NCBI GenBank assembly: GCA_947095585.1
Contig: OX352761.1
Coordinates: 94,631,333-94,695,332 of the forward strand
Source of the DNA: Nephrocerus scutellatus
Taxonomy: Eukaryota; Arthropoda; Insecta; Diptera; Pipunculidae
Direction of reading: 5' to 3'
DNA length: 64,000 bases
This document shows, piece by piece, positions 1 through 10,184 of this stretch (positions are counted from its first letter, which is position 1; the number at the start of each line of letters is the position of its first letter). Under the pieces are notes generated by a model. It had not been told where the DNA came from, ran no database searches, and was given only the letters and a program-made list of their open reading frames with translations. Both the position numbers and the translations under genes were made by a program.

Positions 1-911
1 ATTGTGATTGGCAAAGGTTTAAATCAGAAATGTCAAGAATCGAAAAAATCGTTGTTTCGACATGCGTTTTCAATTTGGAAAACGTCAAGTAGACTGAATT
101 ACATGGTTTAGTGGTATGGGTGTTCAATATATATTCGAGTAGTTGACACACAAAACAATGTCGACATTTATTTATTGTATGCTTAAGGTCGCGTTGCTCC
201 GATGAAAAAATGCCATTCCTCGTCTTGAACAATGCGCTTCGCTGCTTCTAGCGCAGCTGATATTAAAAGTCTTATCAGTGATTGAAATCCAGTTCACGGA
301 AACCGACCGAAACCGAAGCCCGACTCTTTATGTCAAATCAAATTTTGCAAGTGACTTTTGCAACTTTTTTTTCTAATCGTGTTTCGCAAATTTAGTATTT
401 ATACCCTCCAGAAAGATGGTCATATACCATCAGGAGTAATTATCCGAATTGCAGTGGTTTAAGCCGCAAGAAAACATCGACATAGGTTCTCTAGTTTTAC
501 TTAATGACGAAAACACTTCGCCTATGAAATTGAATTTAGGGTGGTTGAACTCCACAATGAAGTGACGGACAAATACGATTTTTAAAAGAGCAATTTCGAA
601 AAATGGTCCTTTACCCATAATAATCAATAATGTGATAGTTTGTATTAACAACTTTTTTATTTGCTTATCGGAGTGTTACATATTGTCAATTTATATTTTT
701 TTAATAAGAATTTAATTTCGGGATTTAAAGTTCCTTGTCAGATCAAAAAAATAGAATATATTTATTTTTTTAACGAATTTATATTTATTTATAGTTGATT
801 TTTCTCAAATAAAACTTTGTTTATACGATTTTAGTTTCATAATTAAAATATGTGATTTTAAAGTGGCGGGCGGGCATGTTGACGTCTATAATTAATTATC
901 TATATTCAAAA
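1..911. other. AT-rich stretch, nothing recognised
   Basis: No convincing coding region or repeat terminus is visible here. If the Sox call at 4862-5076 is right, this stretch lies in that gene's first intron, because the HMG-box exon is not found anywhere at lower coordinates and must lie beyond the left edge. Confidence 0.4.
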
Positions 912-1521
912 CTAGCGGTAATACCCGGCATTTCTCGGTTTCCCCCATCCCACTGACGCCACGCCCAATGATCTTTTGCCTCCCCCTCCTCCTGACCTCC
1001 CTCCCGCCCTATGACCTCCCGCCAACTGACCAACCCACTAACTGAGCACCTTACCAGTCCAGAAAACTATATAATCGACACTTATACCGGCAAAAAATGT
1101 ATACGTGTTCGAATAATCTTTATATGAAAATCATATACAGGGAAAACTACATTTTCCACTCTAGCGCCACCTATCGGGTCTAAATTTTGTGAACGACTTT
1201 CTTTTTATTTATAAGATTTTCTTCTCTATCCTTCAAAACAGGATACGCTAAAGTCATCATTAGCTCATACTAGTGTGGCTTTATCCCAAATATTATATGG
1301 TGTATATTACAGCCTAATCAGTCCATAAATAAGAATTTTCGAAAAAAAAAAAAAAAAAAGGAACCCCATTGCCACCTATGTGGAGTGTAGCACAAGCAAA
1401 CACAGTCCGGAGCACCACAGGAACATATTATATGGTGTGAGTATAAGTTGGTAGTCTTTATTGGCTCAGCCGTTATAGTCAGACATACATACATACGCAC
1501 CAACGTTTTTATATTTTAAGA
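912..1521 (-). mobile_element. Helitron-like non-autonomous element, family H1, copy a
   Basis: Read on the minus strand, the element starts with TC at 1521 directly after an A (plus T at 1522). It ends with CTAG at 915-912 directly before a T (plus A at 911). These are the canonical Helitron ends in an A^T target. Inside are the phrase GCCACCTATCGGGTC and a 5' block resembling a reversed CAGCCGTT, both shared with the H1 copy at 48292-48933. The copy is interrupted at 1212-1287 by a LINE scrap and carries an A18 run at 1341-1358. It has no coding capacity, so an autonomous Helitron must have mobilised it. Confidence 0.7.
1212..1287 (+). mobile_element. 76-bp internal fragment of LINE family A inside H1 copy a
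   Basis: The segment matches the stretch of the family A reverse transcriptase seen at 19830-19900 and 37312-37390, including TAAGATTTTC, CATCATTAG and CAGTGTGGC-like words. The H1 copy at 48292-48933 runs through the same position without it, so it is an insertion. It is an internal piece, not a 3' end, so ordinary target-primed insertion does not explain it. Confidence 0.65.
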
Positions 1522-1837
1522 TAATTAATTATATTTAAGAATTATTAACAAAATATGGCAACACTAACTCGAATTGAATTGCAATTTTCAACACAGCCAA
1601 AATTCCTCCATCTTAATTAATATTGTATTGTACTTCGAAAGGTGATGACGCGACTCTTCGTAAAAATTAAAAATTAAATCAAGAATCTTTGATCAAGTTA
1701 TTGTTTTTCAAAATATATTTTTTATTTTTATCATAATAAAATTCCAAAATTACCTCGTAGATAAACCTATCATAACATAATGAATAATAACATATTTTTT
1801 AGTTACAACACACTGAAAAACAGTACCCAGACACTTA

Positions 1838-2173
1838 CTCGAAAAACATTTGCTCGAAAAACATTTGCTAGAAAAACATTTTCTCGAAAAACATTTGCTC
1901 GAAGAACATTTGCTAGAAAATGTATAAAACGACATTTGCTCGAAAAACATTTGCTAGAAAAACATTTTCTCGAAAACTAAATAGTCTATGTTTTCATCCT
2001 TCTAAAAACTATCGCGAGTAATTTTTGTTCGCGAAACGTGAGTTTTTTTTAAAAATTTTCGGTTATTTATTTTACCAAAAAATTACGTTCGAGCAAATGT
2101 TTTTCGAGAAAATGTTTTCGAGCAAATGTTTTTCGAGAAAATGTTTTTCTAGCAAATGTTTTTCTAGAAAATG
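1838..2173. repeat. 15-bp minisatellite in two opposed arms (palindrome)
   Basis: The left arm (1838-1977) is about eight units of CTCGAAAAACATTTG with Ctag/Ctcg and ttt/ttg variants and one interruption at about 1918-1938. The right arm (2088-2173) holds about six units in reverse complement. The spacer is about 110 bp. The arms could form a long hairpin. No transposon ends were recognised beside it. Confidence 0.85.
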
Positions 2174-2454
2174 TCATGGAATCCTGAAAAACACAAGTAA
2201 TTTTTTATTTTATATGTACATCATTTTGACTTGAAATCCTCCCCTTTAATTTGAAATGTGCTACTTCTAATTTTTTTAAATATACAGACTTTTATAGGAA
2301 TATTAAACGATTAATTCTTGTGATTGGCATTATTTAGTTTCTCATAATTACTTCATTTCTCTCTTAATTTTTAAACTATCACATTTATTTTTTTAATCAC
2401 AGAGAAGTTGTACGTTAAAGATGTAAAGTTCTGTAAAATTTAATTTATTTCATA

Positions 2455-2762
2455 CTAGCTGTTCCCGGGCGCTTCGCTACCCTTATCCGTGAGCCCCCGG
2501 GATGGGGGTTGTACTAACAGCCTATAACCTTCCAACACCTGCCAGTAATTTACAATCAATGTTTTATAAAAATTGGTTTGTTAATGTGTCTAATGATGAA
2601 ATTTTATATTTCTTTCAGAGACTATTAAAGCTGGGGGATTACTTTAGCCTACAACCTTCGTCCAACTGCCAATAATATACATTGAATATTTTATAAAAAT
2701 CGGCTGGAAAACGTAGGTTTCCATACATAACAACCGCCCAAAATTTCATTTTTATTTACATA
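2455..2762 (-). mobile_element. Helitron-like element, family H1, copy b
   Basis: The minus-strand 3' end is CTAG at 2458-2455 followed by T. Immediately inside is the family's GC-rich subterminal block (plus strand CTGTTCCCGGGCGCTTCG). The body carries the phrases CCTATAACCTT and AATAATATACATTGAA, which recur in the adjoining copy. The 5' end is not clean. A second related copy follows directly at 2763. Confidence 0.55.
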
Positions 2763-3160
2763 CCAGCTGTTTCCGGGCTCTTCGTTACCTTAACATATGA
2801 ACCCCCGTGATGGGTGGTGTACTATATAGAATATTCTATACAAATTGGTTTGTAAATATGACTTCTGTTTAAGTTCTAGGTTCCTCCTCTCCATCTTACC
2901 ACAGGGTAAGTGGGGGTATAATATAGCCTATAACCTTTCCTACCAGCCAATAATATACATTGAAGATTTCATTAAAATCGTTTCGAAAATGTTGTTGATA
3001 TTAACATTTTACACTTCACACCCCATGGAAGGGGAAGGGAGGTGATCTATAGTCTATAACCATCCCCCATGCTAATAATATACACCGAAAATTTCATAAA
3101 AATCAGTTGGTAAATGTGAGTTTTCATAAATAACAATCGCACAAAATTTCATTTTTAAAT
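2763..3160 (-). mobile_element. Helitron-like element, family H1, copy c (adjacent to copy b)
   Basis: This copy has the same subterminal block (CTGTTTCCGGGCTCTTCG) and internal phrases as copy b. Its terminal CTAG is mutated to CCAG at 2763-2766 on the plus strand. The two copies lie head to tail with essentially no spacer. Its 5' side abuts an H2 repeat at about 3163. Confidence 0.5.
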
Positions 3161-3162
3161 TC

Positions 3163-3776
3163 TCTATATTAACTTCACTTGCCCGTGGCACGGATGTCGG
3201 TCGGTGGGCAGTCGGTCGGCATTCGGTCGCTTGTCGTGGAATCTTGCAATCAATTTTTAACCCACTTTTTGATTAAAATTTTGCACACATGTGTATCTCC
3301 GATGGACAACACTTTTTGCAAAAATTTGGATTGGAGATCGTGGGGCCCCATAAAAATTTTTCAAAAAAATTAACCGGATTAACTTCAAATTTTATACACA
3401 TGTGTATCTCCGATGGACAAAACTCTTTGTAAAGTCTTTGGAGTGAACGGGCCCAGAAGCCAGAGGGGTGCCCATATAAATTTTTTAAAAATTAGCTCGA
3501 TTTTCTTCAAATTTTAAACACATACCAATTTCTATTAGAGAATTTACATGAAAATTTTAATTTTTATGGGTTGTTCTTTTATTTATTTAGATACATATAA
3601 GATAAAGTCTTTGGAGTGAACGGGCCCAGAAGCCAGAGGGGTGCCCAAATAAATTTTTTAAAAATTAGCTCGATTTTCTTCAAATTTTAAACACATACAC
3701 ATTTCTATTAGAGAATTTACATGAAAATTTTAATTTTTATGGGTTGTTCTTTTATTTATTTAGATACATATGAAAG
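3163..3776 (+). repeat. Dispersed AT-rich repeat family H2, copy a
   Basis: It begins with CTATATTAACTTCACTTGCC, the terminal phrase shared with 10862-10890 and 11068-11090. It contains the family's internal unit (CCGATGGACAAAACTC, GGGGCCCCAT) and ends with the AGAGAATTTACATGAAAATT block. The last part is tandemly duplicated with a 173-bp period (3431-3603 and 3604-3775). The short array next to the terminus is GGTC-rich here, whereas other copies have GTTTGTGG repeats. The class is undetermined and no coding potential is seen. Confidence 0.6.
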
Positions 3777-4861
3777 AACAATTCCTCTCTTAATGTTGTT
3801 TTGAGTTGCGTATATAAATATGCGAGAAAAAGAATTTGGTTCGGTCGGTTTTCTGTTCACAAAGGAAGGTTCAAAAGAAAAGAAAGATGAATTTTCTTGA
3901 GTTTTGATCGAAAAACTTCATAGTCGAAATATTTCGATCACAAAATCCACTGAAAAATCCACCGACACTCAAACACTTATTCTTAAAATCAGTCGAATTT
4001 TATATTCCACACTGTGGTAAATAAATGTATGTCAAAAAATTTTGTTTTGCTTGTATTTAAGTTTACTCACAACTAAGTGTTTTTTTAACAAAATTAAATT
4101 ATAATAAGTGAATACTATAAATTAAACTATTATAATGGCTGGATTAGACAAATAAGCAATAGTTTTATCTCGTTCTGCCAAAAAGGCAAAAGAAATGGAA
4201 AGTAGACTTTTTAAAAGGGCACCACAAAATTGTTTCGAGTTGTGGGACAAACAATTCACTAAATTATTCAGATATTTTATACGGACGTAGAACGGATTTT
4301 TGTTAAAAAGGCAGTTCAACACTGGGATATATCCTGTCATGGAAGTCAATGGCGCATCAACTTCGTATGTGCAGATAACGCCTATCCTAAGGGAGGCGCA
4401 TATCAAATATTTCCTAACATGTGAGTTTTAAAAATCTTCACGTCGCTAGATATTTCAACTTGTGGTGCTATTTTTGATTAAAATGGCGATTAATGGAGAC
4501 TAAAAATAGATTTGCATGTGAAAATTTGTGCAACCTTATTTTCATCTAACTATGCATGGATTCCTAATTCAGAATTTTTTTCAGTGTTAGATCGATGAAC
4601 AAAATTTTTGGTTGAGGCTGAGTAGTAAATAGTAAATTCGATATTCGATTTATTACACAAAAATTACAAGAACAAGTACTAATAAATTGCAATTGCCAAT
4701 AATAAAATTCAAAAATATTGACTGAAATGTGATTCCAATTTTACTTAATAAATAAAAAAATCACATAATAAGTGCTTCGTCTTTAGGTAGGTAGGTATAT
4801 ATTTGAAGAAATTATGTGGAATAAAACTTAGCAGGTAAAGTAACCAAACCGCCAAACTCAC
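3777..4861. other. Presumed Sox intron sequence, no feature recognised
   Basis: AT-rich DNA with only short chance reading frames, including one of 94 codons at 4122-4406 that resembles no family I know. It lies immediately downstream of the splice donor of the Sox exon. Confidence 0.4.
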
Positions 4862-5076
4862 TTCGTTGACGCTTGCACCAAATTCCAATCGTACCCTTCT
4901 AGCACTTTCATTACAGCTGTTGTGATTCGTTCATCCTCTTTGCGGCTAGATCCGATTTCTTTGCCATCGCTGGAAGAAAAAGAAGTCTTCTTCGAATCCT
5001 GTTTAGATGCGTAATTGGCCAACACCAATGTTTCAACTGGTTTACTTGTTTCCGGCTTATTGCCTTCCATATCCAT
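4862..5076 (-). CDS. SoxE transcription factor, first coding exon (Sox100B-like)
   Basis: The exon starts with ATG at 5076 and encodes about 71 residues before a strong splice donor, GTGAGT, whose first base is at 4861. The unspliced frame would stop at 4858. The N-terminus is Ser/Lys-rich. Residues 51-68 (ITTAVMKVLEGYDWNLVQ) match the conserved dimerisation motif that precedes the HMG box of SoxE proteins, where vertebrate SOX9 has a VLKGYDWTLV core. In SoxE proteins this motif supports cooperative DNA binding, and the HMG box follows it. Here the HMG exon is absent from the window, so the gene continues past the left edge through an intron of at least 4.8 kb. In Drosophila Sox100B acts in gonad and gut development. 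The gene name rests on the motif plus synteny with the kinase gene at 54 kb, recalled from memory. Confidence 0.62.
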
Positions 5077-5465
5077 TGAATATTTTTATTATTAATTTTT
5101 CGTAAATATATAATTAGAAACAGTTACGAAATAGTGTATTTTTCTCGAATTACAACTTTAATCCTTTATCATCACATCATTTCTACTTTATATTACTTAA
5201 CGAGTATTTAGATTCCCGCGATTTCCGTTAAAAAAAATACGTTCGATAGTGCGCAACTGTAAATTAAAGAACACAAACCGCTCACACAAGACCCTATCGA
5301 AAACTGTTACTGATCTCTATGACAAATCGTTTCACCCACCGCAAGCCTGTCACTGTCTGAAGTCGACGTTTGTCGACCGTCTTCGGCACTTCGCCGTCTC
5401 CGTCCAGCTACCGCGCCAAAACAAATAATATTGCGGGATTCTAACAAATCCATATAAATGTTAAA
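5077..5465 (-). promoter_or_regulatory. Upstream region and putative promoter of the Sox gene
   Basis: This is single-copy-looking sequence between the Sox ATG and a GC-richer block at 5280-5420. A TATA-like TTTATATGG (minus strand, about 5450-5462) lies upstream of that block. A TTTCGATAG word on the minus strand near 5294 resembles a DRE-type site. The start site is not defined by sequence alone. Confidence 0.25.
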
Positions 5466-5659
5466 TAAATAAACATACATACATGCCTATGCACACAAGT
5501 GAAGAAGCTATCGCGGGACCATAAATCGCGCCTCTCAAGGCAGTCCGCTCTTAGAAGTGCGACTCTATGACTGTATGAGATATGCGTATGAATTTGACTT
5601 ATGCTGCATTGGAGTGATTCAGGCTCACACATGTCACATTGTGCCGTACGCGTCCGTTC

Positions 5660-5829
5660 AGTTCATTCACAAAACCCAACAAAGGCACCGATGAGAACAT
5701 AAAAATGTATGGAAAGTGGAAAACTCTCCACATTGAAAACACCAAGTTGAATACCAATACCGAGCCGTAACGTGAAAGTGACTTGAAGACGGTAGAAAAA
5801 ATATTAAGTTACCACCTCGTCAAGTAGTA
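5660..5829 (+). other. Candidate non-coding first exon, divergent from the Sox gene
   Basis: An initiator-like TCAGTT at 5658-5663 is followed 170 bp later by a strong splice donor (GTAAGT at 5830). The interval holds only tiny upstream reading frames. It could be an alternative 5' exon of a plus-strand gene (possibly the kinase, 48 kb away) or of a non-coding RNA. This is inference from signals only. Confidence 0.2.
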
Positions 5830-6574
5830 CGAGTAAGTTTGAGTCGAGTGTTAATTATGATAGGATCACTAAACGATGATCGCACATTCCATCGTGTGAC
5901 GTATTATGCGAGATGATACTATGTACGTCCACCCTTACGATCAACTTAGAAATCTGCCCCTAGTGTGCATGGATCACTTAATTAGTCGATTATTCGTTGA
6001 ACATATTATTTTTTATGTAAAAAACCAAAAAGGCAAGCGATATCGATAATGCTGCAGTATGCTCTGGTGGTACGAGTAACAAGAATTGTTGCTAGAAATG
6101 AAAGGGGTAGTCGTTTTTTTTTTTTTTTTTTGATTTTTTGTATTTTTGCTTCTTCCGCCACCAATCTATTATTAAACCAACTACCACAACGTTTAATTAT
6201 AATTTTAACGGGTATTTATTTATTAGATGCCCCATCAGTTATTACTGATGTTCTTAAGCGTTGTTCTTAAAATAGATCGATCATTGCATTAAGTACTTCG
6301 TTGTATGTTTCTTTCTTCTTTTTGTATACATAAATCGGCCAATTTTGCATTTAATTTTCAGATTAAAAGCGTAGCTTCCTAAAATACACGACGGCAATTA
6401 CAGTAGCTGAAGTCCTAAAGATCGTTGCCAGCGATGAAGATTGCTCTACTTGGCCACATACCTTGTTCAAAATTGGTAGGGAGTTTTATAAGTTCTATTC
6501 GGTGTCTCTACAGAGATCACAACCACAGGACAACTTAATAATATTGGCGCAAATAATTACTGTAACTTTCAAAC
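5830..6574. other. Intergenic DNA, nothing recognised
   Basis: A T17 run sits at about 6115-6131. No recognisable gene or repeat end is seen before the LINE remains begin. Confidence 0.35.
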
Positions 6575-8490
6575 TTTCACTCGTCCTACGTGCGTCTATG
6601 AGCTGTAAGGAGGCTTCTAGGATTAGAGAGGTATGCTTTCAGTTTTACAAAGTAAACCCTACTGAGGAAAACCGAATAAATTTTAAAAGAGCCAAAAATA
6701 AGTGCAGAACCCACCTTCAGCGAGTCAAATTCGCCTACGATCAAAAATTGAGGCAAAAAAACTATAATATCCCAAAGGTAGTAAAAATTTTTGGTCATTC
6801 ATGAAAAGAAACAAAAATACAGCCTCGTTGTCGATTCCAACGCTCATGTATAATGACATTCCAGTTGTCAGCTCTAAGGATAAGGTCTATATGTTTGCTA
6901 CACATTTTGCAGCTAGCTCCACGCTTCCAGATTGTAGCAGCAATGCAATGCACAATGCCTGCACCTCCGAGTATAGTATATATAGTAAACGCTATGGGAC
7001 AGATTTACATTCGTACTCGTGCAGTTATCAGCTCAGAAGTCCATGCACTTATCCACTGAGCAGCGGCGCGGCGCCCACATGTGCAATTGCTAGAGTTTTA
7101 AACGATCTTAACACTCACAAATCCTCTGGCCCATATGGTATTTCCCCTTTAGTTCTGAAAAGGGGTTTTTCCGTCTATCCTATTCTTGTGGACTCTTCCC
7201 GAGCAGTTGGAAACAGCCTTTGTCCAGCCAATAATCAAAAAAGGCGAGCCGTCGTCTCCTTATTTGTACCGACTCATAGCACTAATATCCATTCTTTCCA
7301 GGGTCATGGAAACTCTGATCAAGTTTCAGCTCATGAAATATCTTGAAACCAAGGAATACCTTAGTGACTGACAGTTCTACTGGTGATTTGATAGAATATC
7401 TCAACGATCAGCTGAACCGGTCTTTACATCAATTTGGTTAAAGCAAAGCTGTTGCACTCGAAATTTTCAAGGCATTTGACAGAGTTTGGCATCAAGCTCT
7501 TTTGTCCTAAATGGTTGCTTATGGAGTCGATGAAAAACTGATTTACTGGATTAGAAGCTATCTTTTGGACCGCTCAATTCAGTTGTATTAGAAGGTTTTA
7601 AGTCTAAAGTAAATCACATAAATGTTGGCGCTCCTCAGGGCTCTATTTTATCAACGACACTCTTTCTCATTTTTATTAATGATCTCTTGTCAATTACTTA
7701 GCATCCAATTCACTTTCGCTGACTACACCACTTTCAGCTTCTCATAAATTTGAGGAATGTACCTCCACTCAAACACCTACGTATGTAAAGCACGTTAAAC
7801 CTGGGCAGCATAGCAAAATGGAATTGAACGCTTCCAAAACCCAATGCTGTTTCATGTCGTCTAAGCGAATTCTAATCCAATGCCATTATCCATGAATGGC
7901 ACATGCATCGAGAAAACTGATAAACTCGCAATTCTCGATATGTGCGTTAACGGCAAACTTCGTTGGAATGACCGCATATTTAACGTCGCCAGAAATGCTG
8001 CGAAATGTTCAGGTTTTCTAACCCGGCGCAAGAAATATTTCACTCCCTCTGATCTGGCTACTATTTACAAGTCTTTTATTTATTCGCCCTAAACTTGAGT
8101 AGAATTGTCATTTTTGGTCTGGTGCGCGTAAAACTATCTTGCGTCAGCGTCAGATAAAACTTATCGGTGAAGAAAACATTGCGAAATCAATAGAATCGCT
8201 TGTCACTGTTTTATTATTTCTTTCACTAGCGGTGCTCAAGAGAAATAGCCAGCTGCATGCCACCTCTCCTTGTATTCAACCGCAATACTCGTGGCGCTTT
8301 AAATGCTCATCAGTTTACCCCCAGGTAATTTCGAGTATGTGAAATACTCTGCCAAGCTCTGTCTTTACACATCACTATGATCAACAGGCATTCAAAAAAC
8401 AAGCTCATATACATCTCCTCTATTCTCCTTCTTTTCCTTAACGCCCACACTGTGCCAAGCATATAGCCGAACATTATAAGGGTGCAAAAA
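6575..8490 (+). pseudogene. LINE family B (jockey/CR1-like) reverse transcriptase, decayed copy 1
   Basis: The remains of one non-LTR retrotransposon ORF run across several frames. Landmarks in order are a spacer region with NPTEENRINFKRAKNK (about 6655-6710), the LNTHKSSGPYGISPLVLKR motif (about 7105-7160), then PIIKKGEPS and ISILSRVMETLIKFQLMKYL (about 7225-7340). After these come a DISKAFDRVW-like stretch (about 7470), a GAPQGSIL-like stretch (7630), an ADDT-like region (about 7710), and a thumb/C-terminal part with FTPSDLATIYKSFIYSP (8040-8090). Stops and frameshifts break every part, so it is dead. The 3' end is near the A-run at about 8485. It contains a 48-bp SINE scrap at 7031-7078. 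A related copy lies at 20960-23350. The clade assignment is approximate. Confidence 0.8.
7031..7078 (-). mobile_element. SINE head fragment inside LINE B
   Basis: On the minus strand the sequence reads as the tRNA-like head of the SINE family: GCGCCG, then CTCAGTGGATAAG, then CTTCTGAGC. It matches the head of the complete copy at 9159-9454, with an 8-bp duplication near 7062. Only the head is present. Confidence 0.6.
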
Positions 8491-8689
8491 AAAAGGAATT
8501 TTGTTAGCAGCTCAGTCTGATGGATTATTTCGGAGATCCCTCTTGTGATGGGTGCGAAAATTGTTTGTGGCGTGACGCGTGTGGCGCGAGTGATGCGAGA
8601 CATTTTTTAAGTCCCATTAAACAAACTTTCTTAATATTAAGGAACATTTCTGAACGCCCTCGTCTAACGTTTGTCGCATCTCCAAAGAC

Positions 8690-8850
8690 AACACTTCCTA
8701 TTAAAATTTAGAAGTGACCGGGCACCGTGGTCGAAGGGCTCCCATGTAAATTTCTTTAAAATTTACCCGATTTTATAAAAACATTGCACACATGTAACTC
8801 CGATTAGAGAATTTACAGGAAAAATTAAAATTTTTATGTGTTGGTTTTTA
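8690..8850 (+). repeat. Repeat family H2, partial copy
   Basis: It has GACCGGGCACCGTGG, the TTTACCCGATTTT phrase and the terminal GATTAGAGAATTTACAGG block of family H2, in the same orientation as copy a. The preceding 8560-8610 stretch (GTGGCGTGACGCGTGTGGCG) resembles family H4. Confidence 0.5.
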
Positions 8851-9145
8851 ACCAACTTACAAGCGTATAAATATAATGTTGTACCTGAAAAACGATGTTT
8901 TTACATATTCTTGTTTATTTATTATTATATACTTCATATATGTTGATTGAACCATGTAGGAGAAAAATGCAGACAGTATACTATATGACCTATTTAAAAT
9001 ATGGTTGTATTCAGCATTAGAGACTTCTTCCCAAGAAATCCCGGGAATTGTTTCCAAGAATTTAAAATTACCGGAATTTTCGGGATATTTTGCTTACATT
9101 TCGAATCTATAACTTTTAAAGTGGCGCCACTAATATATTTTATAT

Positions 9146-9467
9146 TTCGTATAGTTATATTATAATATAATATTCGGCGCGACAGACCATTGCAGTCCAA
9201 GGCCTTGCTTCTCGCAACCATTTGTGTTGAGCATGTATATTTTTGCACACAAATGGAGGGGACCTACAATTTAATGCCGGATCCGAACGGCGAATTAAGA
9301 AGCATTCCGTGACAAGTTATTACTCTCGGAACGTTTGTGACCCATTCGAGAGAGGTGGGACACCGTGAAAAATACTTTTGGTGTTACTGAAATTCGAACC
9401 ACGGACCCCCTGCTCAGAAGCCCATGCTCTTATCCACTGAGCCACGGCGCCCACTTCGTATAGTTAT
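9146..9467 (-). mobile_element. tRNA-derived SINE, complete copy 1 with target-site duplication
   Basis: On the minus strand from 9454 the head reads GCGCCGTGGCTCAGTGGATA (A box) and then GGTTCGAAT (B box), the two internal RNA polymerase III promoter elements of a tRNA. A conserved body follows (CACGGTGTCCCACC, TCTCGAATGGG, GTAGGTCCCC), ending in a TATTATA-type tail at about 9159-9171. The copy is flanked by a perfect 13-bp duplication TTCGTATAGTTAT at 9146-9158 and 9455-9467, which proves retroposition and suggests modest age. It has no protein-coding capacity and depends on a LINE partner, probably one with a simple-repeat tail. Confidence 0.9.
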
Positions 9468-10184
9468 GGTCTTTCATAACTTTATGGTGCACTGACAATA
9501 ACAGCAAGACATGCTCATGTAAATAGCCTACATTTTCAAACAAAGTCTACTACTATGAATTGGTATCTTCAAAGGGCAAAAAATTACCCAGCTGCAAGAC
9601 TTTAAACATTGGAATATTCTGAAATTTTACAAGAACGTGTCAAACAAAAGCACGGAGTTGAAAAAGTTTGCTATCAGATTGCAAGACTATATGGAATAGC
9701 ATAAAGATATAGATTGAACGATTTTTAAAGATTTCTGACTCGTTTAAAAGCCATTGGACGATTTGGAATCCATAACATACGAAGACAATAATTTTCAAAT
9801 ATTATTCAATATTTCAAACGCGCTAAAGCTAGTTTAGCTGGCGGCACTGGGAAGACGTAATTAATTTTTGGTTACAGCTGATGCAATTTTAAAACTTTTA
9901 TTTGATTCGTTGCGCGAAAAGTAAAGAACCAAGATCTTGTTCTTTTAGCAAAACACCTTTAAGTTCAAGCACTTGATTTACAATCTACAGGTACAGCTAG
10001 TTTCCCAACGTCAGCCAAATCTACAATAATTTGTTATGCTTATCTGACTACCAACATATTTCGCAAAACTGCGTTGAAATTCAAAACTCAGAATAAAGCG
10101 AATGTTTATCCGGGAAAGATAATGAAACATCGAATCGGAATAACAGTAAAAGATTGACTAGTGCTGTTTAACAGCACTTAAAAA
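9468..10184. other. Unassigned sequence, possibly an old element body
   Basis: The plus strand has a short readable stretch near 9620-9700 (ILQERVKQKHGVEKV) ended by stops. I could not place it in a family. Confidence 0.3.

Noticed and set aside
1750..2234. Overlapping small frames with repeated Phe-Ser-Ser-Lys-Cys or Lys-Thr-Phe-Ala-Arg units
   Set aside because: They are translations of the 15-bp minisatellite on both strands.
9416..9450. Possible tRNA gene on the minus strand
   Set aside because: The A and B boxes are there, but the sequence runs into a conserved 200-bp body present in several copies. It is a SINE head, not a tRNA gene.
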